A DNA stretch of 64,000 bases, taken from NCBI RefSeq assembly GCF_036320965.1, contig NC_092276.1, positions 5,195,282-5,259,281 on the forward strand, written 5' to 3'. Below the pieces are notes generated by a model. That model saw only the letters and a program-made list of their open reading frames with translations, made no database searches and was not told the origin of the DNA. The translations under genes were made by a program, and so were the position numbers. The DNA comes from Panulirus ornatus. Its lineage: Eukaryota > Arthropoda > Malacostraca > Decapoda > Palinuridae. This document shows positions 61,926 to 64,000 of the stretch, one piece after another (positions within the stretch are counted from its first letter, which is position 1; the number at the start of each line of letters is the position of its first letter).

Positions 61926-62284
61926 CTGTTGACAGACGAGAGGGACGCGTAAACAAGCGGTGATTAACTCAGCTGCACGGGCCGGGGGGAAGGGATTCTG
62001 GAGGGATGGGTAGGGAAAGGGAGATTCTGGGGTGGGGGGTTTGTGTGTCACAGGTCAGGGGGAAGGGGAGAGGATCATGGGAGTTAAGGGTTGTGTTTCG
62101 TGGGTCAAGGGCGAGTCAGGGGTATAGTGTAGGTGAGGGAGGTGGGCAGTGTGTCACTCTGGAGTGAAGGTGGTGGGACTCACAGGTTACTGAACAATGG
62201 CAAGCATGAGCTAGAGGCAGCCGTGCCAACCATCCCTCTAGTATTAGTACCACAAACCTGGCATAGCTCTCATTTTCGATATCT
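61926..62284. other. G-rich sequence, no gene recognised
   Basis: The stretch 61980-62180 contains ggggaagggg and gggtcagggg words. No exon supported. Confidence 0.4.
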
Positions 62285-62610
62285 TATTTACAAGCATGCA
62301 GAGCTTTCATACACCAATGATCAGAGTTTCGCACATAGATGGTCTGCGTTTACAAGCAAATGCAAATGTTGTTATCCTTACTGAGACTTGCATTAAAGAC
62401 TTGTGGGTCCGGCAGAGTAAACAGGTCTATCGCTACCCGCATCACCAGACGAAGTTGTGGATGGATCTGCAGTTAAACAAATACATCAGAAGCTAGTCAT
62501 TGTCCTCACTTACAGGCAGCCGGATGCGACAACTCAGAAATATACGTAAAGTTTAAGTGTGTTAAATATTGGCTCGAGAGCATCGCGGGCTTACTGAACA
62601 TTACTCCTCC
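62285..62610 (+). pseudogene. Possible LINE endonuclease relic
   Basis: The frame 62296-62496 contains LRLQANANVVILTETCIKD, with Glu at 62383-62385. AP-type endonucleases of CR1/Jockey-like LINEs carry D-I-I-x-I-T-E-T-W-L at this place, where the Glu binds metal. In the next 60 bases another frame gives LTYRQPDATTQKY, resembling the V-Y-R-P-P strand of the same domain. The Trp is replaced by Cys, and frameshifts separate the parts. It may derive from the same family as the 51.6 kb relic. Confidence 0.4.
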
Positions 62611-63414
62611 CGAAGACATCAACGAAGGGAAGGGCCGAAGGAGCCGGGAGGGATGTGAGAGCCATCATGTCCGATGACCTCACAGTCCGTGGGCACATGA
62701 CGTCAGGGAAAAAAAAGAAGGCACTGGGGTGGACATAGCGGACCTGTGACGCCAGCGAGACTTCTATTCTCAGCACTTGCATTACTCTGATCATGATAGT
62801 GTTTTGTCTCGGTAATATTGCTCGAAAGATTAGCGAAACAGCTGTACTAAATGTTGTCCAAACACTTTTCACTGCCCATACGACTTCGTCTGAGTTCTTC
62901 CATGCTTCATCACCTGTATTAGGTTCTAACGTAGAGCGAGAGACACCCATCACGTTGAGCTGAAAATACGAAATGGCCTCGAACCTTCCCTTCGACGGGA
63001 GATGACCCCCCCCCCCCCTACAGGCGCCTGGCCAAATTGTAGCCAATAACAAAGTAAAGGTGTTGTAGTAACGATCAGAGCACACTATAAACATCCGACC
63101 AACCCAAAACTTTCCAACTTCTTACCAGAGGAATCAGCAAACTTCATGGTCCGCCTCCTCGAAGTTTCCAAGAAAGAATTTGTAAAGTTCCTTCATAGTG
63201 TGGCTGACTGGCCGGCTTGTGGAGGACATGTGGCCTGGGTTACCCCTGAAGACACCCTCGTCAAGATCCTGGACCGAAGCTAAATGCCGCCTCAAGGTCA
63301 GAGGCCACGTCAAGGTCAACAGAGGCCGTGTTGCGGGATTGAAAACCTGTGACGTCCTTCCTGGGGGTGACGCTTAGCCAGGATAAAGACGGCAGAGCCT
63401 TCATACGCAGGAAA
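62611..63414. other. No gene recognised
   Basis: Contains a C run at 63007-63018. Minus-strand frames (62591-63094) are non-repetitive but unrecognised; the region could be more LINE debris. Confidence 0.35.
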
Positions 63415-63419
63415 TAATA

Positions 63420-63471
<52 letters not shown>
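63415..63471. repeat. (AAT)n microsatellite
   Basis: About 18 AAT units after a short imperfect start. Confidence 0.98.
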
Positions 63472-63472
<1 letters not shown>

Positions 63473-64000
63473 TCCGAAAGAAGCCAAGGGAAAAACATTT
63501 CGAGAGGGCTGGCAAGGGAGCCGTTGCAAGTAACTATTTAATTAAATTGTACCTCGACAAGTTCTCATTCCCCGCAGCTGCTGGAAGTGTTACGCTCAGT
63601 AAAGTAAATACGACGTTGTACTGCTGCTCCGTTAGAGAATTACGCTTTACGATGTAACTGCATTTACTGGACTCTGAGGGGTGCTGTGGGGCCTCGCGAG
63701 TGGCGTTTGGAATACCACAATTAATTACAGAACCCTTTACTAGCGGAGACAGTCTGCCCAACTGGTCGTTTAGAGTTTAATTCTTGTCATGAGGCGCCGC
63801 TCGAGTTGACGTTAAGGTATCTTTAGTCAGGCGAAGACCCCACTTAAGTCAGAGGCGATGTTGTATGTGATCCTTCATCATCTGTGGACGTGGTAGTCAC
63901 TTAAGATTAGCTCAAGACCTGTTCACCTCACACGCTATAGAAAATCTTCTTGAAGACGTTGAGAGCGTATTCATATTGTGGATTATATGGAGCGTACATG
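63472..64000. other. No gene recognised
   Basis: Unique-looking sequence to the window edge with no supported exon. Confidence 0.4.

Overview
This window is nuclear DNA of an animal, most likely a decapod crustacean (shrimp, lobster or crab type). The sequence shows an extreme density of simple repeats: about fifteen long (AT)n runs, thirteen (GA)n/(CT)n runs, and many (CA)n, (ATT)n and (CCA)n runs. It also holds more than twenty minisatellites, several decayed non-LTR retrotransposons, and one tRNA-derived SINE-like unit. Microsatellite-saturated genomes of this kind are known from penaeid and other decapods. The species cannot be named from the sequence. I see no bacterial operons, rRNA genes, CRISPR arrays or intact host genes. 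Most long open frames are translated repeats.

Layout. 0-8 kb: a SINE-like unit at 1.3 kb, a cluster of three minisatellites at 3.15-4.83 kb (periods 28, 28 and 21 bp), and a 5'-truncated LINE 3' end at 7.0 kb running into (TA)n. 8-20 kb: simple repeats, two decayed 3' ends of a CR1/L2-like LINE (10.8 and 13.1-13.6 kb), a candidate microexon at 12.0 kb, and a 22-bp satellite at 18.6-19.3 kb with higher-order structure. 20-37 kb: minisatellites with periods of 20, 22, 27, 33, 38, 60 and 65 bp, dispersed copies of the 21-bp repeat (25.4, 27.1 and 33.1 kb), a third CR1/L2-like 3' end (27.8 kb), and a 26-base G run. 38-39.75 kb: the only clear protein-coding feature, a 295-codon reverse transcriptase fragment with its 3' UTR, followed by an inverted and then a direct copy of the same 3' end. 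40-57 kb: more repeats, reverse transcriptase relics at 49.7 kb (minus) and 51.6-52.1 kb (plus), and a 65-bp-period dispersed family. 57-64 kb: the stretch most likely to touch a host gene. It has three plus-strand candidate exons with splice-like borders and partly compatible phases (58.3, 59.2 and 61.0 kb), a minus-strand candidate terminal exon (61.8 kb), and a possible LINE endonuclease relic (62.3 kb).

Nothing here forms a pathway. The connecting theme is retroelement 3' ends and minisatellites seeding or carrying simple repeats. The most unusual structures are the dispersed 21-bp family, which occurs head-to-head at two loci, and the LINE-tail palindrome at 39.04-39.27 kb. All host-exon calls rest on splice-site motifs, frame and codon usage read by eye, and are low confidence.
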